A stretch of DNA of 64,000 bases, taken from contig JAMXBD010000171.1 in NCBI GenBank assembly GCA_024138025.1, forward strand, positions 372,001 through 436,000. The letters run 5' to 3'. A program made the translations under genes and the position numbers. The notes below the pieces were generated by a model. The model was not told the DNA's origin. It made no database searches and saw nothing but the letters and a program-made list of their open reading frames with translations. This document shows positions 22,146 to 33,949 of this stretch, piece by piece; positions within the stretch are counted from its first letter, which is position 1, and every line of letters starts with the position of its first letter. The stretch is from Combretum micranthum (lineage: Eukaryota; Streptophyta; Magnoliopsida; Myrtales; Combretaceae).

Positions 22146-22511
22146 GGTTAACATAAAAAATGATACCTAAACTTTCACAAAATTCAATTAGGCACTTGAA
22201 GTTTCGTTTTAAATAATTTGGTACTTGAACTTTTGTAAAAAGTTTAATCAAGTATCTGAAGTTTTGTTTTAACAATTTTGATACCTAAACAAGATTTTAA
22301 CAGACTTTTTTTTTTTATATTTGATTGAATTGCTTTTGATGTGAAAAAAGTCTACAAAAACTTTTTTATGTACTAAAATTTTTCAAACCAAGCTTCAGAT
22401 ATGAAAGAAATATGCGAAAACTTTGTTTAAGTAGCAAATTGTTCATAATGAAACTTCAAGTATTCGATTGAATATTTTGCGAATATTTAGGTATCATTTT
22501 TCTCGTTAACC
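22146..22511. mobile_element. MITE-like element
   Basis: Imperfect terminal inverted repeats of about 27 bp: GGGTTAACATAAAAAATGAT at the left pairs with the right end read in reverse, AGGTTAACGAGAAAAATGAT, both followed by ACCTAAA. The interior has internal repeats of TACTTGAA/ACCTAAA type. No coding capacity. No clear target-site duplication. Confidence 0.6.
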
Positions 22512-23029
22512 TGATAAATAAATGTATATATGGTCGTATAAAACAAACACCTTAATTTAAAAGAAAAGGGAAAGAAAAACTAAAACAATAACTTTTCAAT
22601 TGAAACTTGAATATAAATATCCAATTTAAAATTCGAAGGAGCTTAAAAAATGAAGAATACAAAGAGAAATGTCAATCTTATTTATGAATAATCACATCTT
22701 GATAACTTTAATATTATTAACAAGATTTCTAAACTAATATAAGAGATGGTGCACTAATCAGCTTAATGCACATACCTCTATAATGAAGACTCAACAATAA
22801 AACAACCACCACAAATAACTAATAAGTATAAGATCAATAGGAAAACACGACCGGGTATATAATTGCTCATCATTTAGGTATATATAATGTCACCAAAGAA
22901 CTCCATAACTAGATACATTCTTATTATGGTTAGAGTTGTTAGCATTCAGAACTTCGAATAGGTATAAATGTAGATGCTTGTAGGCATGCATAATAAATTG
23001 TTTCACGTGTGAAATACTACTAAATAATA

Positions 23030-23570
23030 CAAATTAAATTTTACAAATATAGAAAAATCAATGAAGTTGGCTTTTGACCTACTATTTTAGGTCAAACCTT
23101 GCTTAAACAATTAAACCAATATTATATCTCTATTTTATTCGATACTTGTACTATATTTCGCTGTAATGTTTTGCTTTAAATTTTTTTATTGGAGTTCATT
23201 AGACTTGCATTTTTATAGTTTATGTTCAGAAGTTACATTGATTTTAATTTGAATATCATGATGTTGACAATGAATGGTATTAGTATTTTAAACGAAAAAT
23301 ACCTTAAAACTTGTAGAATTTTTAAAAATACAAGTTGCAAGCGATTCTAAAGGGAATCGAAGGGTAGACTTTGGCTCCAAGCATTTCAGACATATACCTA
23401 TAACTTATAAGGCAAATGACAAATGAGAGTTTTTATACTATCTAATATCTATCTCCGATCCACTCATCCTTAAACTGATTCATTATTGCTCAGACTAATC
23501 AACTTTAACGGTGCGTGAGTCTTTCTCATACCACAACAAATAATCTTCATATACATAAAATAGAATGACA
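23030..23570. repeat. Duplicated non-coding block, copy 1
   Basis: Similar over about 500 bp to 51825-52320 and then, across an insertion, to 54475-54530. Shared landmarks include AACCAATATTATATCTCTAT, GTTCATTAGACTTGCAT, TGAATATCATG and ACAAATAATCTT. Both copies lie downstream of a UGT, which points to duplication of a gene-plus-flank unit. Confidence 0.7.
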
Positions 23571-24248
23571 ATGGTAGCATTCAACATGAGAGAGGCGAAT
23601 TTTCTTATAAGATTTGCAAGACATAGCATGTGGATTTGGGTGAAACAAGTCCCCACGTGATTTAGGGCACTAAGGGCAAGAAAATTGTCATCGTTTTGCT
23701 TGCTCATGAAGGATTAGATTTATAAGACTAGAGCTAGGTCCACCGAGTCATAAAGGTTCTTTTCACACCCATTCCTTAACAAACTATACCATCGACTTTG
23801 TTGTTGCAAGTCATCAGAGAAAGGAATCAACTATGGCCTATTCGAGAGGTACATAATTGGTGTTGCATCGAAAGTATTAAAAAACATATTCATAACCATT
23901 GAAGGACCTCCATATTATGCTAAGCTTCTAGCAATTCATCGAAATTAAGATAGATTTATAAAGACCTTCATAGTTTTGCTGTACATTAGTAATATATATC
24001 GGTTTTCTTTAAAATCAATTTCATTATGATATGAAAATAATTATAAATTCACATAATAGAAGTTATTAAGTATGAAAAACAAAATTTTAAATGTAAGATT
24101 GATGATCGCTATAGTAAAATGAAACATAAATGTAACATACTTGATTAAAGTTCTTTAAAGTTATGTTCAATTCGTTGGCGATGACAAGTCATCATTTCAA
24201 TGCATATTGTTTGTCAATAAACATATATAGATAAAAAAACAATATTTT

Positions 24249-25440
24249 TGTTGGCTTAAAAAAAAAAAAAAAGAAAAGAAGAAAGAACGTAGGCTTAGAT
24301 AAATAAGAGAAGAAGAATACAAATGTAGCCAAGGAATACAATAATTTTATTCAGCATAGCTATCCTTTACATTTATAATAATGAATTCATGGTTATCAAA
24401 CTCTCGAGTCAACTCATACGTTTCTACGAATTTACTAGTTCGTCATGGAATTTCAATTCAACTCACATACAAAATTATTTTTTGAGTAAGCTCGTGTAGA
24501 ATCGCAATTTTAAATAGTAGGATTGATAGAATGGTAGTAGAATCGGTAGGAGAATCGATGTAGAATTGTAAAGTTGTAATTTTACATATTCTTTTTCTAT
24601 TTGCACTTTAAAAATGCAATCAATTTAATATGTTTAAATTTAGGGTTTTGGGGTTAATTCTTGATGTTTATCTTAATCTAACTTAATTTTAGTTTTTTAA
24701 ATATTTTTTCCTTTTATTTCTTTGTTTTTTTTGTATTTTTTAGAGAGTTATTTTCTTTTAGGTTATATATGCTCTAATATATTTTGAATGATTTGAATTA
24801 AAATAAAAAAATATATATAGTGCTATATTTTTCCATTTTTTAATAATTTTCTATATGTAATTTATTTGTCATAAATGCAATGATTTTTTGCACAAATATA
24901 TAGTGAACATGAAAATGTTCATTACCATACAAAACCAGCTACTCACACATGATAACTTAAATGATTTTCAATACATCTTAATAATTATAAATTGTGAATC
25001 ATCATTAAATAAAAATAACTATATTTAATTATCAAAATTGCACTAAATATATTAATGAGATTATGATTGGTAAACTTAAATTTGATTGTATGTAATTAAT
25101 TCAATACTAAATTCTTTATTTTCACAATTTATTTAAAGTTTTATTAGTAAAGTAAGTAAATCTATGGTTTTTGCAAGCAAATTTACATTAGTAGTAGAAT
25201 CTTACAATTCTACATTTTGATTCTACGAACCCTTTGACAATTCTAGATAGAAACTCGAGTTTGACAACCTTAGATAGATTCAATGGAAAAAGATAAGATC
25301 TTGAGGAGACTTATCATTAATAATAATAATCTCAACAAACAAACTTCTAAGAAATAGGAATCACTTATTTGACTAAAATTCAAATATCTAAAATCAATAA
25401 AGGATAAGACCATGTGAAATCCAAATGCATATCTTTAACA
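24249..25440 (-). repeat. 3' LTR of copia element 1 (interrupted)
   Basis: Matches 29677-~29971: AATACAAATGTAGC, ATCCTTTACATTTATAATA, GGAGACTTATC and ATTCAAATATCTAAAA are shared. Without the 879-bp TIR insertion the LTR is about 313 bp. It ends TTTAACA at 25440, followed by a polypurine tract on the minus strand. Confidence 0.8.
24391..25269. mobile_element. Non-autonomous TIR element inside the copia LTR
   Basis: 879 bp with terminal inverted repeats GGTTATCAAACTCTCGAGT at the left and, read in reverse at the right, GGTTGTCAAACTCGAGT. Subterminal TAGAAT/ATTCTA motifs recur near both ends. It is absent from the other LTR copy, which reads straight through. No transposase ORF. Flanks (GAATTCAT and AGATTCAAT) are similar enough to hint at an 8-9 bp target duplication, but this is weak. 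The superfamily is not settled. Confidence 0.7.
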
Positions 25441-25859
25441 CTCCTTACTTTAAGAACGGTAGAAACCAACTTTTTCTTCAAGAATTCAAACCTGCTAATA
25501 GGCAATGCTTTTGAACATGTCTACAAACTGGTCTTTGATTTGCAATAGACTAAAGCCACTTCTCTATTTCGCTGCACTTCTCTTAAGAAATATAGCTTGA
25601 TATCAAATGCCTAGTTTTACCTTGGAACACTAGATAGTTTAAGATTGCAATTGCTACCTGGTTTTTACTCCATATGTAAATCACATAAAACCTTTTTCAA
25701 CAATAAAACTTGATTTACTACTGCTAATGTTGCTATGAATTTAGCCTTTGTAGTGGATTGTGTTGCAATCTCCTACTTCTTTGAGCACCTTGAGAAAATT
25801 CCTAAACCTAGACTGAAACAATATCCTAAAATGCTTTTCATACCATCAATTGATCTAGC

Positions 25860-26061
25860 CTAATCACTTTCAGAGAACCCACACAACTTGAAATTTTGAC
25901 TTTTCTTAAACTTGACACCATAACTAACTGTAGCCTTAATATATCTCAATATTCTTTTTGCTATTCTTAAATGCATTTCACTAGTATAATGTATGAAATG
26001 ATATAAGAGACTTACAACAAATGGAATGCTCAGCCTTGTTGTAGTGAGATACATTAAACAT
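25860..26061 (-). pseudogene. RNase H / RT C-terminal remnant of copia element 1
   Basis: Minus-strand piece with HLRIAKRILRYIKATVSYGV and LCGFSESD, the hallmark copia sequence at the RT-to-RNase H boundary (AKRILRYLKGT-type). The Asp of ESD, which starts RNase H, is retained. The open frame reads to 26075, but its first bases lie over the edge of a MITE insertion. Confidence 0.8.
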
Positions 26062-26367
26062 TGGGTTAATATCATGAATGGTACCTAAAATTTGATAAAA
26101 TATACAATTAAATACCTAAACCTTAAAATTGATGAATTTAATACCTGAATTTTGAAATTTATCAATTTAATACCTAGAAGAACTTTTCGTGCTTTTTAAT
26201 AGTACATCCATCAAGTTCTTTTAAGTACTAAATTGATCAACTTCAAAATTTTCAGGTTTCAAACTGATCAATTTTGAAGTTTTAGTATTAAATTAATTAA
26301 TTTCAAAGTTTGGAGACCCCATTTCATATTTTGCTAAAAGTTTAGGTATCACTTGTAATATTATTCT
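26062..26367. mobile_element. MITE with 8-bp target duplication inside copia element 1
   Basis: Terminal inverted repeats: TGGGTTAATATCATGAATGG at the left and, in reverse, AGAATAATATTACAAGTGAT at the right, both continuing with ACCTAAA. Perfect direct repeats TTAAACAT flank it (26054-26061 and 26368-26375). Removing the element and one repeat restores the copia sequence. It resembles the MITE at 22146-22511 at its ends. An 8-bp target duplication suggests hAT-type mobilisation. Confidence 0.8.
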
Positions 26368-26375
26368 TTAAACAT

Positions 26376-27180
26376 CCAATCAAACTTTTATAATAACCTT
26401 AGTCTACTTTATCAGCATCATCATTCTTGCTCAGCTTTTCTTTTTGATTCATTGGAGTGCTTACTGACTTAAACTCTTCCATTTGAAATTTCTACAGTAT
26501 TTTTTTTTTTTTGAATACTTCTTCTAGCAGATGAAAACTTCATTTTTGCTTCGCGTAATTTCAATTGCTAGAAAATAGGTCATAAGACCAAGATTTGTCA
26601 TTTCAAAAACCGGCACCATTTATTGTTTAAACTCTTCAACTAGCCTTTTATTATCTCTACTCACCAAAAGATCATCAAGATAGAGGGAAACTATGAGAAA
26701 ATTATTTCCCTTATGTTTCATATAGATAGTGGATTCTAATAAGCTTTTTTCAAAATGTAAACTCAATAAATGATCAACTATCATACTATACTAGGTTCTT
26801 AATGCTTGTTTTAAGCCATAGAGACCCTTTTTGAGCAAGTAAACTTTATCTTGTTCACCTTGCTTCATAAATACTTCTGGTTGCTCCACATATATTTCTT
26901 CCTACAATACACCGTTTAAAAAAGCCGATTTAACATCTAGTTGGAATACTTTCTAGCCTTTTTAAGCTACTATTATCAGCACCAATCTAATTGTCTCTAT
27001 TCTAGCAATAAGAGCAAACATGTTAGAACAATCAACACCAAAAATTTTTATAGACCCTTTTACTATAAGCTTAGCCTTATATATACTGATGGAGGAATCT
27101 TCATTAAGATTGGTTTTGAACGCCCATTTCATTCCAATGAACTTTTAGTCTTTAAGCCTGTCAACTAACTCCATGATTTA
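26376..27180 (-). pseudogene. Reverse transcriptase remnant of copia element 1
   Basis: Minus-strand copia RT in broken frames. The catalytic box YLDD lies at 26671-26682, followed by LLVSRDN. Upstream in the reading are segments matching the copia RT fingers region (27060-27170). Stops interrupt every part. Confidence 0.75.
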
Positions 27181-27374
27181 TTTTTCTTTTTTTAATCATT
27201 AACATCTCCTCCTCCATTGCTTTCCTCCATTTTGGGTCTTTAAGAGCTTCTTCTTAGCCAATAAGTTTGCATATTGCTACATTAAATCTTTGATAGATGG
27301 TTGAAAGTAGTCTTGTGCATCTGATTAAAGGTTCATCTTCCAGCTCATTTTGCCACCGATCTACCATTTGCTCT

Positions 27375-28297
27375 TCAAGAAAGGGTAATTTTTTTTCTAT
27401 GGATTCTTTTAGTCCTATTACTCCTCTTTCCTAATGTGTACATCTCTAGTGACCATCCTTTTTCTTGTTTGTGGATGATGCCTTTTGTAAGCTTTTGAGA
27501 CTGAACTATAACCACTAAAGATGCTTGAAATTGCCTTTTTGTCAAGTTTGTTATGCTTGATTTGCGGAACATAAGTAAAACATACATAGCCAAATACTTT
27601 AAGAAAGCTTAGCATAGGTTTATGCCTATAACATGCTTGAAATTGAGTTTTGTCTTCCATACCCTTGGTTAGAATTTGTTTTTGTAGAAAAACCACTATA
27701 TTAGTGGCTTTCACCCAAAATTCATTAGGCAAATCCTTCTCATATTGCATACATCTGGCCATCTCCATTATAGATCTATTTCTTCTTTTGCGAACTCCAT
27801 TTTATTCTAGAGTATAGGGAGCTGTGAGTTGATGTCCAACCCTAGCTTCTTTGCAGAATGAATTAGATTATGCTGAAGTATACTCCTTGCCATTATCATC
27901 TCATAAACATTGAATCTTGCAACCACTCTGCTTTTCTACTATTCTCTTGAATTTCTAGAAAACACCATCCACTTTTAACTTAGACTTTAAGGAAAAAAAT
28001 TCAGAAGGTTCTTGTAAAATCATCAATGAAAAAGATATAATATAAGTTACTTCATAACGATGGTGTTCTTTGAGGCCTAACCACATCTATATGAATAAGT
28101 AGCAGCTTATGAGAGGTTCTCCATGTTGATTTAAGAAATGACATCCTTTTTTGTTCACCAAATTGACAAGCATTACAATTTAGCAAATGATTCGTTAGTG
28201 CTAGTAATCCTCTTGTCATATCTTCTTCACGTTCAAAACTCATGAAGATGACAGTTGCTAAGTCTCTTGTGCCAAAGTTTTGTGGTGTTGGCTTCAA
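27375..28297 (-). pseudogene. Integrase remnant of copia element 1
   Basis: 28297-28052 gives the zinc-binding/pre-integrase region with CNACQFGEQKRMSF and the start of the core (HIDVVRPQ; the first catalytic Asp is present). 27768-27418 gives the C-terminal part with LPNEFWVKATNIVVFLQKQ, FGYVCFTYVPQ and KLDKKA...FSGYS, all diagnostic of copia integrase. Frameshifts separate the pieces. Confidence 0.85.
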
Positions 28298-28772
28298 TGT
28301 AATAAACTTTCAGCTACTCATCTATGGGATGAAATGAGAAGCTTTTACCTTTCATTTTAACAGTCAAAATCTCATTACCGGTAGCATGATAGGTATAACA
28401 ATGTTGATCTTCAAAGAATACTTTGAATCCTTTTTCTATCAATTAACCTAAATTACGCAAATTCTAGTAAATATTAGGTACATAAAGAACATTGGAATTT
28501 TTTTTTACTTAAATTTGTTGTCATTGTAATAATTCCTCTTCCTATTGCAATAATGTATTCATCATTCCCTATTCTGACCTTTGTGTTTTTGGTGGGCTTT
28601 AAATCCTTGAAGGGATTTTTATCATAAGTCATATGATTTTTTCAATCGTTATTGATCAGCCAATACTTTGAAGAATTCTTGGTTAAGAAGGATGTTGCCA
28701 TGAAATTCAATCTTCTTCATCTTGTTGATTAACAACTTGGGCACCTTCTTCTTGCTTTTGATATTTGCTTTT

Positions 28773-29523
28773 GCAAATCATAACCTCATGTCCGATCTTA
28801 TTGCAATTACTACACTTTGCATCTAGCCTTTTCCATCATCTGAATGATGGATGACCTATTTTGACACAGTGCTTACAAGGTAGATAGTTTCTCTTTGAGT
28901 TTCCACCCTTGCTTTGGTGTTAACCTTTTGCATTGATCTCACCACTTGATGGTTGGCTTTTCTTGTAGGTTTCTTCTTATTCTTTCCATCTTCCTTATAA
29001 TTGGTAGGTAGAGCTCCTTCAATTGTAATATTTTCTCTCACAAGTCTCCATTGCTCTTGGGCTTGCAAAACATTCAACAACTTTAACAAAGTGATCTTAG
29101 ATAGATCTTTTGTGTTCTCCAAGATGGTTATAAATGCTTTATACCTTTCAAACACTGTTACAAGAATTTTTTCAACAATTCTAAAATCAGCTAAGTAACC
29201 TCACCTTATTGACTATGTGAAGCAATTTGTTTGAGTATTCTTTAATTGTCTCAGACTCTTTCATCTTTTTCAACTTGAATTCCTTTATTAAATTTTAGCA
29301 ATTGCATGCCTCGTATTCTTTCGTCTCCTAAATATTCTACTTCAGATAATCTTAGAACTTCTTTTGTTGTTTTGGGATTCATGGTTCTTGTGAAGATAGT
29401 TGTTGAAACACTAGCAAACAAACATGCTTTTGCTTTGTTCTTAGTTTTTCTATTTGTGTGATTTTTGATGTGGGCCATGGTAGGGTTGTTTGGCAAAGGA
29501 AGAACTTGATAATCCTCTTCCAT
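28773..29523 (-). pseudogene. Gag remnant of copia element 1
   Basis: 29523-29251 and 29155-28856 are successive gag pieces on the minus strand (KITLLKLLNVLQAQEQWRLV is the copia gag UBN2-type motif). 28773-28814 encodes an intact zinc knuckle CSNCNKIGHEVMIC (C-x2-C-x4-H-x4-C). The pieces lie in different frames. Confidence 0.8.
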
Positions 29524-29676
29524 GGTTTTCCATAGATCTAAAGCCCCCAGTAGGTCTCATTCTTACTACCTAAAGCTAATAGTTTTCTCCATAAAAAATA
29601 GCAGTAGCAATTTGTGAGAAATTAACTCTAGCTTTCATTTCATAGGTCCCTTAAGAAAAGGGCTCTAATACTAAAT

Positions 29677-29971
29677 TGTTGCTTTTTTTTTTTTAAGAAA
29701 AAGAAAAGAATAGAGAATGTAGGCTTGCAGAATACAAATGTAGCAAATGAATTTGATAATTTATTTAGAAGCAATCCTTTACATTTATAATGCTAGATTC
29801 AATGAAAAAAAAAAAAAAGATAATATTTGGAGGAGACTTATCCGTTATAAGAAAAATCTCAATCAAACTAACCAACTTATAAGAAAGATGAACAACTTAT
29901 TTGACTATAATTCAAATATCTAAAAACAATAAGGACTGAGATCATGTGAAGTCTAAAAGCATATCTCATAA
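29677..29971 (-). repeat. 5' LTR of copia element 1
   Basis: Begins TGTTGCTT and is similar to the left LTR without its insertion. The right boundary is approximate. On the minus strand the primer-binding site (29662-29674) reads like TAGTATTAGAGCC. Confidence 0.7.
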
Positions 29972-30837
29972 ATAGGACAAACAAACCAGATACATATCAA
30001 TACATATAAGATATGGATACAAATCATATATAAATTCAGATACACATGAAAATTAGACAATTCAAATGAGCCCTATTATTACATTAAAATCCAAATAATT
30101 AAATGCAATAAAATAAATAAATTAATGAATAAAGTTCGCACTCTTAATCACTATCTAGCAAATGCTGGCATTCATGCATTGTTGGGATCCACCATACACG
30201 TTCACATAAAATATAATATCTCTCAATTTTATACATAGAATTGGTGAAGTTTCCCCCCTCATACGAGTTTCGCGAAAAAAAAAAAGAGAAAGTCCTTAAA
30301 TTTGGGCAATACAGACAGTTAGGAACCAAACTGTGCCTAAAGCTTAGAGGAAAAAAAAATCAGTGGATTTCATTGAAAACTATTTCAAGAATTTTTGTTA
30401 TATATGTACATATATAATAGCCCACGTACGTGATATTTACGAGTTTAATTTTTTCAAATTAGTAGTTAAAATCAGATAATTAATTAAATAATTAACCAAT
30501 ATTCAAGTATCAAATATGATATTATTACTTAATTTTATCCATAAATAATTAATGACGTGAGAAGTGATGATATCACATAGAGCTCTTCCACTAAAGTCCA
30601 TATGCTTGGGCAATACGTTATGGTCCATGCGTGGGGCAATACATTATATTATGTACCTTGACTTTTAGCAACGTATGCAGATTCTACGGATCATTTGATT
30701 CGTTTCTTCCATTTTTTATTTCACTAATTCCCTCTTTAAATATGACTCGTGTGATATCATATCTCACACAAAGCCTTACCTTTACCTTTCATCTTTCTTC
30801 AGCTAGTCCAATCACCATATCCTTTGAATTGTCCACA
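29972..30837 (+). promoter_or_regulatory. Upstream region of UGT copy 2
   Basis: Non-coding, AT-rich. It contains a perfect ACGT palindrome CACGTACGTG at 30423-30432 (bZIP/G-box-like), TGACGTGA at 30553-30560 (as-1/TGA-factor-like) and TTTAAATAT at about 30735-30743 as a possible TATA box, roughly 100 bp before the chosen ATG. The part 30131-30330 resembles 47985-48120 upstream of UGT copy 3. Regulatory roles are inferred from motifs only. Confidence 0.45.
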
Positions 30838-32311
30838 ATGGCCAGTGAAACACAGCAGCTACATGTATTCTTCCTCCCTTTAGTAGCTCCAGGACATTTA
30901 ATACCAACAGTAGACATGGCAAAGCTATTTGCCATGAAAGGGTGTAAATCCACCATAATCGCTACCCCATACTATGAACCTTCAGTTTCCAAATCAATAG
31001 AAAAGACCCGGATTCTGGGTTACGACATCAGTGTTGCCACAATCAAGTTGCCCCTAGAAGAAGTTGGTTTGCCCGAAAGTTGTCAGAATTTGCAGTTCGT
31101 TACTACTCCGGAGATGACAATGAAATTCAGTAAAGCTTTAGAGATGCTTGCTGATCCTCTTGAAAGGCTAATCAAAGACAAAAGTCCTGATTGTCTTGTT
31201 GCTGACATGACTATGCCTTGGACAACTGATGTTGCTGCCAAGTTTGGTATTCCTAGGATTGTTTTTCATGGAGTAGGCTTTTTCTCATTATATACTGAGG
31301 AAATCATAAGGGTTTATAGGCCATACAAGGGTGTGTCATCTGATTCGGAGCCTTTTGTCGTTCCTAACTTCCCTGACAACGTAACTTATACTAAGATGCA
31401 ATTACCCGATTTTTTAAAAGAAGGGAATGAACTCGCAGAACAATACAGGAAAATAAAAGACTCTGAAATCAGGAGCTTCGGAGTGGTAGTAAATAGTTTC
31501 TATGAACTCGAACCAGCTTATGCGGATCATTACAGGAATTTCGTTGGAATAAAGGCTTGGCACATAGGACCGCTATCTCTATATGACAAGGATATTCAAG
31601 CAAAAGCAGTTAGAGGAACTGCCAGAACTTCCGTTGGCCATCATCATTGTTTGAAATGGCTGGAGGGAAAAGATCCGGGTTCGGTTGCCTACGTATGCTT
31701 TGGAAGCTTGACCATTTTCAGTGGCGCTCAGCTTCATGAGATAGCCATGGGCCTTGAGGCTTCAGGACAAAAATTTATTTGGGTAGTGAAAGAGGATCCT
31801 GATGATGAGGAAGGCAAAGAAGAATGGTTGCCTGAAGGATTTGAGAGGAGGATGGAAGGTAAAGGCCTCGTCATAAGAGGTTGGGCACCCCAAGTTTTGA
31901 TTCTGGAACACGAAGCAATCGGAGGGTTCGTAACTCATTGCGGGTGGAATTCGACTCTTGAAGCAGTATCATCAGGAGTGCCTATGGTTACATGGCCTAT
32001 TTTTGCTGAACAATTTTGCAATGAGAAGCTTGTCACTCAAGTATTACGAATCGGAGTAGCTGTGGGTGCGAAGAGGTGGGTGCTGAGGCACCATGGTGAT
32101 TTCATAACTAGGGAACTCGTGGAAGAAGGCAGTGACAAGGATCATGGTGGGTGAGGAAGCAGAGGAATTGAGAAGAAGAGCAAAGGGCTATGCAGATTTG
32201 GCAAAGAAAGCTATTGAAGAAGGTGGGTCATCTTTTAATGATATGAATAGGCTTTTGGAAGAATTAAGGCTGCATAGGATTGGTAAAAATACTTGCCAAA
32301 TAAGTGTTTAG
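30838..32311 (+). pseudogene. UGT copy 2, UGT73-type glycosyltransferase with one frameshift
   Basis: Intronless family-1 UDP-glycosyltransferase, likely cytosolic, transferring a sugar from a UDP-sugar to a small-molecule acceptor. The ATG at 30838 (MASETQQLHVFFLP) is the family start; the frame stays open 69 codons upstream, but that part is not UGT-like. His20 (APGHLIPTVDMA) is the expected catalytic base and Asp123 (DCLVADM) its partner. The PSPG box runs from Trp349 to Gln392 with HCGWNS. One extra G near 32128 shifts the frame, giving a stop at 32152-32154 (438 codons instead of ~490). The next frame continues as family C-terminus (RRRAKGYADLAKKAIEEGGS) to TAG at 32309-32311. The W-to-HGDF loop is four residues shorter than in copy 3. 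It may be a young pseudogene, a truncated but partly active enzyme, or a sequencing error. The acceptor cannot be predicted. Confidence 0.9.
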
Positions 32312-33280
32312 CTCAGCCTCAGCACAGAATGAAAATTTTCATCTAGGCTTCTTTTCTCTATGAATATCTTATGTGATCCATAATTTATATGTATTTTCTT
32401 ATATTGTATTTTTAAGACGTCTATAGAATTTATATTATTATGTTATTAAAAAAGTCAACGTTTTATTTTTTCTTCCTACCGTTGGAGTACTGTAGCTTTC
32501 CAATGGTGCACATGAGATCTAAACATCTTCGAATTTTGTTAATTGAATTCAGAACATTCTTAAGGATACTGTAAGAGCTTTAGAATTTTCTGGGGAAAAG
32601 ATAATTGAGAATCAAAATATTTTCAAAACTTATTTAAAAATTGACAATTGTACTCATTTTACATATTCTTTTTCAAAATTATAGGACTTAAAATGCACGT
32701 TTAAAAAGGTTTTGAATAAATTATTGAAAAATAACAACGTTTGATAGTAAATTCATTTAAGATATCAATATTTTAACTTGTTCAAAAGATGAATTAACAT
32801 TTGAGGATAAATTCATTTAAGTATCAATATTATTAATGAAAATTTTAGAAACTTCATTAAAAATTATTTTAAATGTTGATACTTTAAATGAACTTTGCAA
32901 AATATTGATATTTCATTTGATCCACTTTGTAAAATTTTGATACATCTTTTTAATCACTTAAACATTGATACCTCAAATGAATTACCCTCAAACATTGATG
33001 CCTTCTAATGTAATCTACACCCAAAAGGTCTGCATACTCAATTCATAGAATAATAATGTTTTTTTTTTTCTTATCATGAGAATAATAACGGTATGAGACT
33101 GTAGTGTAACCGTTTTCGATAGAAGGGAGGTTAGCTGAGACAAGAAATGGTAATTTATGAAATACTTTATATATGAGGTGGTTTTTTTATAAAATGAAAA
33201 ATAAAAAGATAAATAAAGATAACAAAGACACCAAAGGTAGAGTCTCCCATTTCAATATATGTCAGTGGACTATTGGAATG
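32312..33280. other. 3' flank of UGT copy 2
   Basis: AT-rich non-coding DNA with a MITE-like element at 32735-33000. The part 33195-33275 resembles 46425-46505. No gene seen. Confidence 0.5.
32735..33000. mobile_element. MITE-like element downstream of UGT copy 2
   Basis: Imperfect ~40-bp terminal inverted repeats: CAACGTTTGATAGTAAATTC at the left versus, in reverse, CATCAATGTTTGAGGGTAATTC-like sequence at the right, both followed by ATTT(A/G)AGRTATCAAT. The interior repeats the same ATTCATTTAAGTATCAAT motif. No ORF. Confidence 0.5.
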
Positions 33281-33870
33281 TGGTGGGAAATTAAATGAAT
33301 TGAAATGAAGAACAATTAACTTGATTGCTCGGATACAAGCTAATACGTGACTTCTAACTCAAATGCAAGCTAGAAATAAAATACTTGGATGCAAGTATTT
33401 TTGGGAGCAACAAAGTTTTTGTATTTTTTTCTATATTTTTTGTGTTGCACTGGAATTATATATATGGTAATATGATGAGCTCCCTACATGTGAAAATAAC
33501 ATGAATATGAATAAGTGAGATGTGCAATAGATTGCCACAACAAATACAATTGTAACAAACTAGATTCTATAATATTCTCCATCATTTACGTATTCAACAA
33601 TTTATTTACTAAGCTTATTTGGGCTATGCTTTAAGGACATATTAGTTTACTGCCCATCATAATTGAATCCATATAACTCGACCCAAGCACAAATCTAGCT
33701 TCATCATTCAATTCAACCAGCCCGTTCCCTTGCACACTACCATATCCATTAGACACATTTTCTTCAATTAAACAGTTAACTTCACTTTAGTTTCGTTTTT
33801 GTCTTCTTCATCCCTTGTTTCACACTCATAAAACCCTAATTTCATCATATTCAATTCAACCCCTATTACA
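33281..33870 (-). repeat. 3' LTR of gypsy element 3
   Basis: Starts TGTGGTGGGAAAT and ends CCCCTATTACA. It is closely similar to 38375-38966. The following TTCTCTCCCTCTTGC (33871-33885) is the polypurine tract on the minus strand. Confidence 0.9.
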
Positions 33871-33949
33871 TTCTCTCCCTCTTGCAAATCCCTTGTGCAC
33901 AAGGGACAATCTAGAAATCAGTCTCAAGTTGCTAAAAATTTCTTTGGTG

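Larger units (their letters stand above)
21769..24248. other. Intergenic region between UGT copy 1 and the first copia element
   Basis: AT-rich. It holds a MITE-like element (22146-22511) and a block (23030-23570) repeated downstream of UGT copy 3. The stretch 23570-24000 has longer-than-average open pieces on the minus strand (for example 23707-23495) but no recognisable domain. Apart from these I see nothing. Confidence 0.5.
24249..29971 (-). mobile_element. Ty1/copia element 1
   Basis: Minus-strand copia element of ~5.7 kb. LTRs lie at 24249-25440 (which includes an 879-bp insertion) and 29677-~29971. Both begin TGTTG. A degenerate initiator-tRNA-Met primer site lies at 29662-29674, and a polypurine tract lies beside 25441. 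Gag, zinc knuckle, integrase, RT and RNase H occur in copia order. Two TIR elements have inserted in it (24391-25269 and 26062-26367). The coding sequence is full of stops. Confidence 0.85.

Noticed and set aside
23495..23707. 70-codon minus-strand open frame in the duplicated block
   Set aside because: No recognisable domain. The counterpart near 54480 preserves only a few bases of it, so there is no evidence of coding.
30631..30837. 69 extra codons in frame upstream of UGT copy 2
   Set aside because: They do not resemble a UGT N-terminus. The family start MASETQQLHVFF at 30838 aligns with copy 3, and the upstream part contains the likely TATA box.
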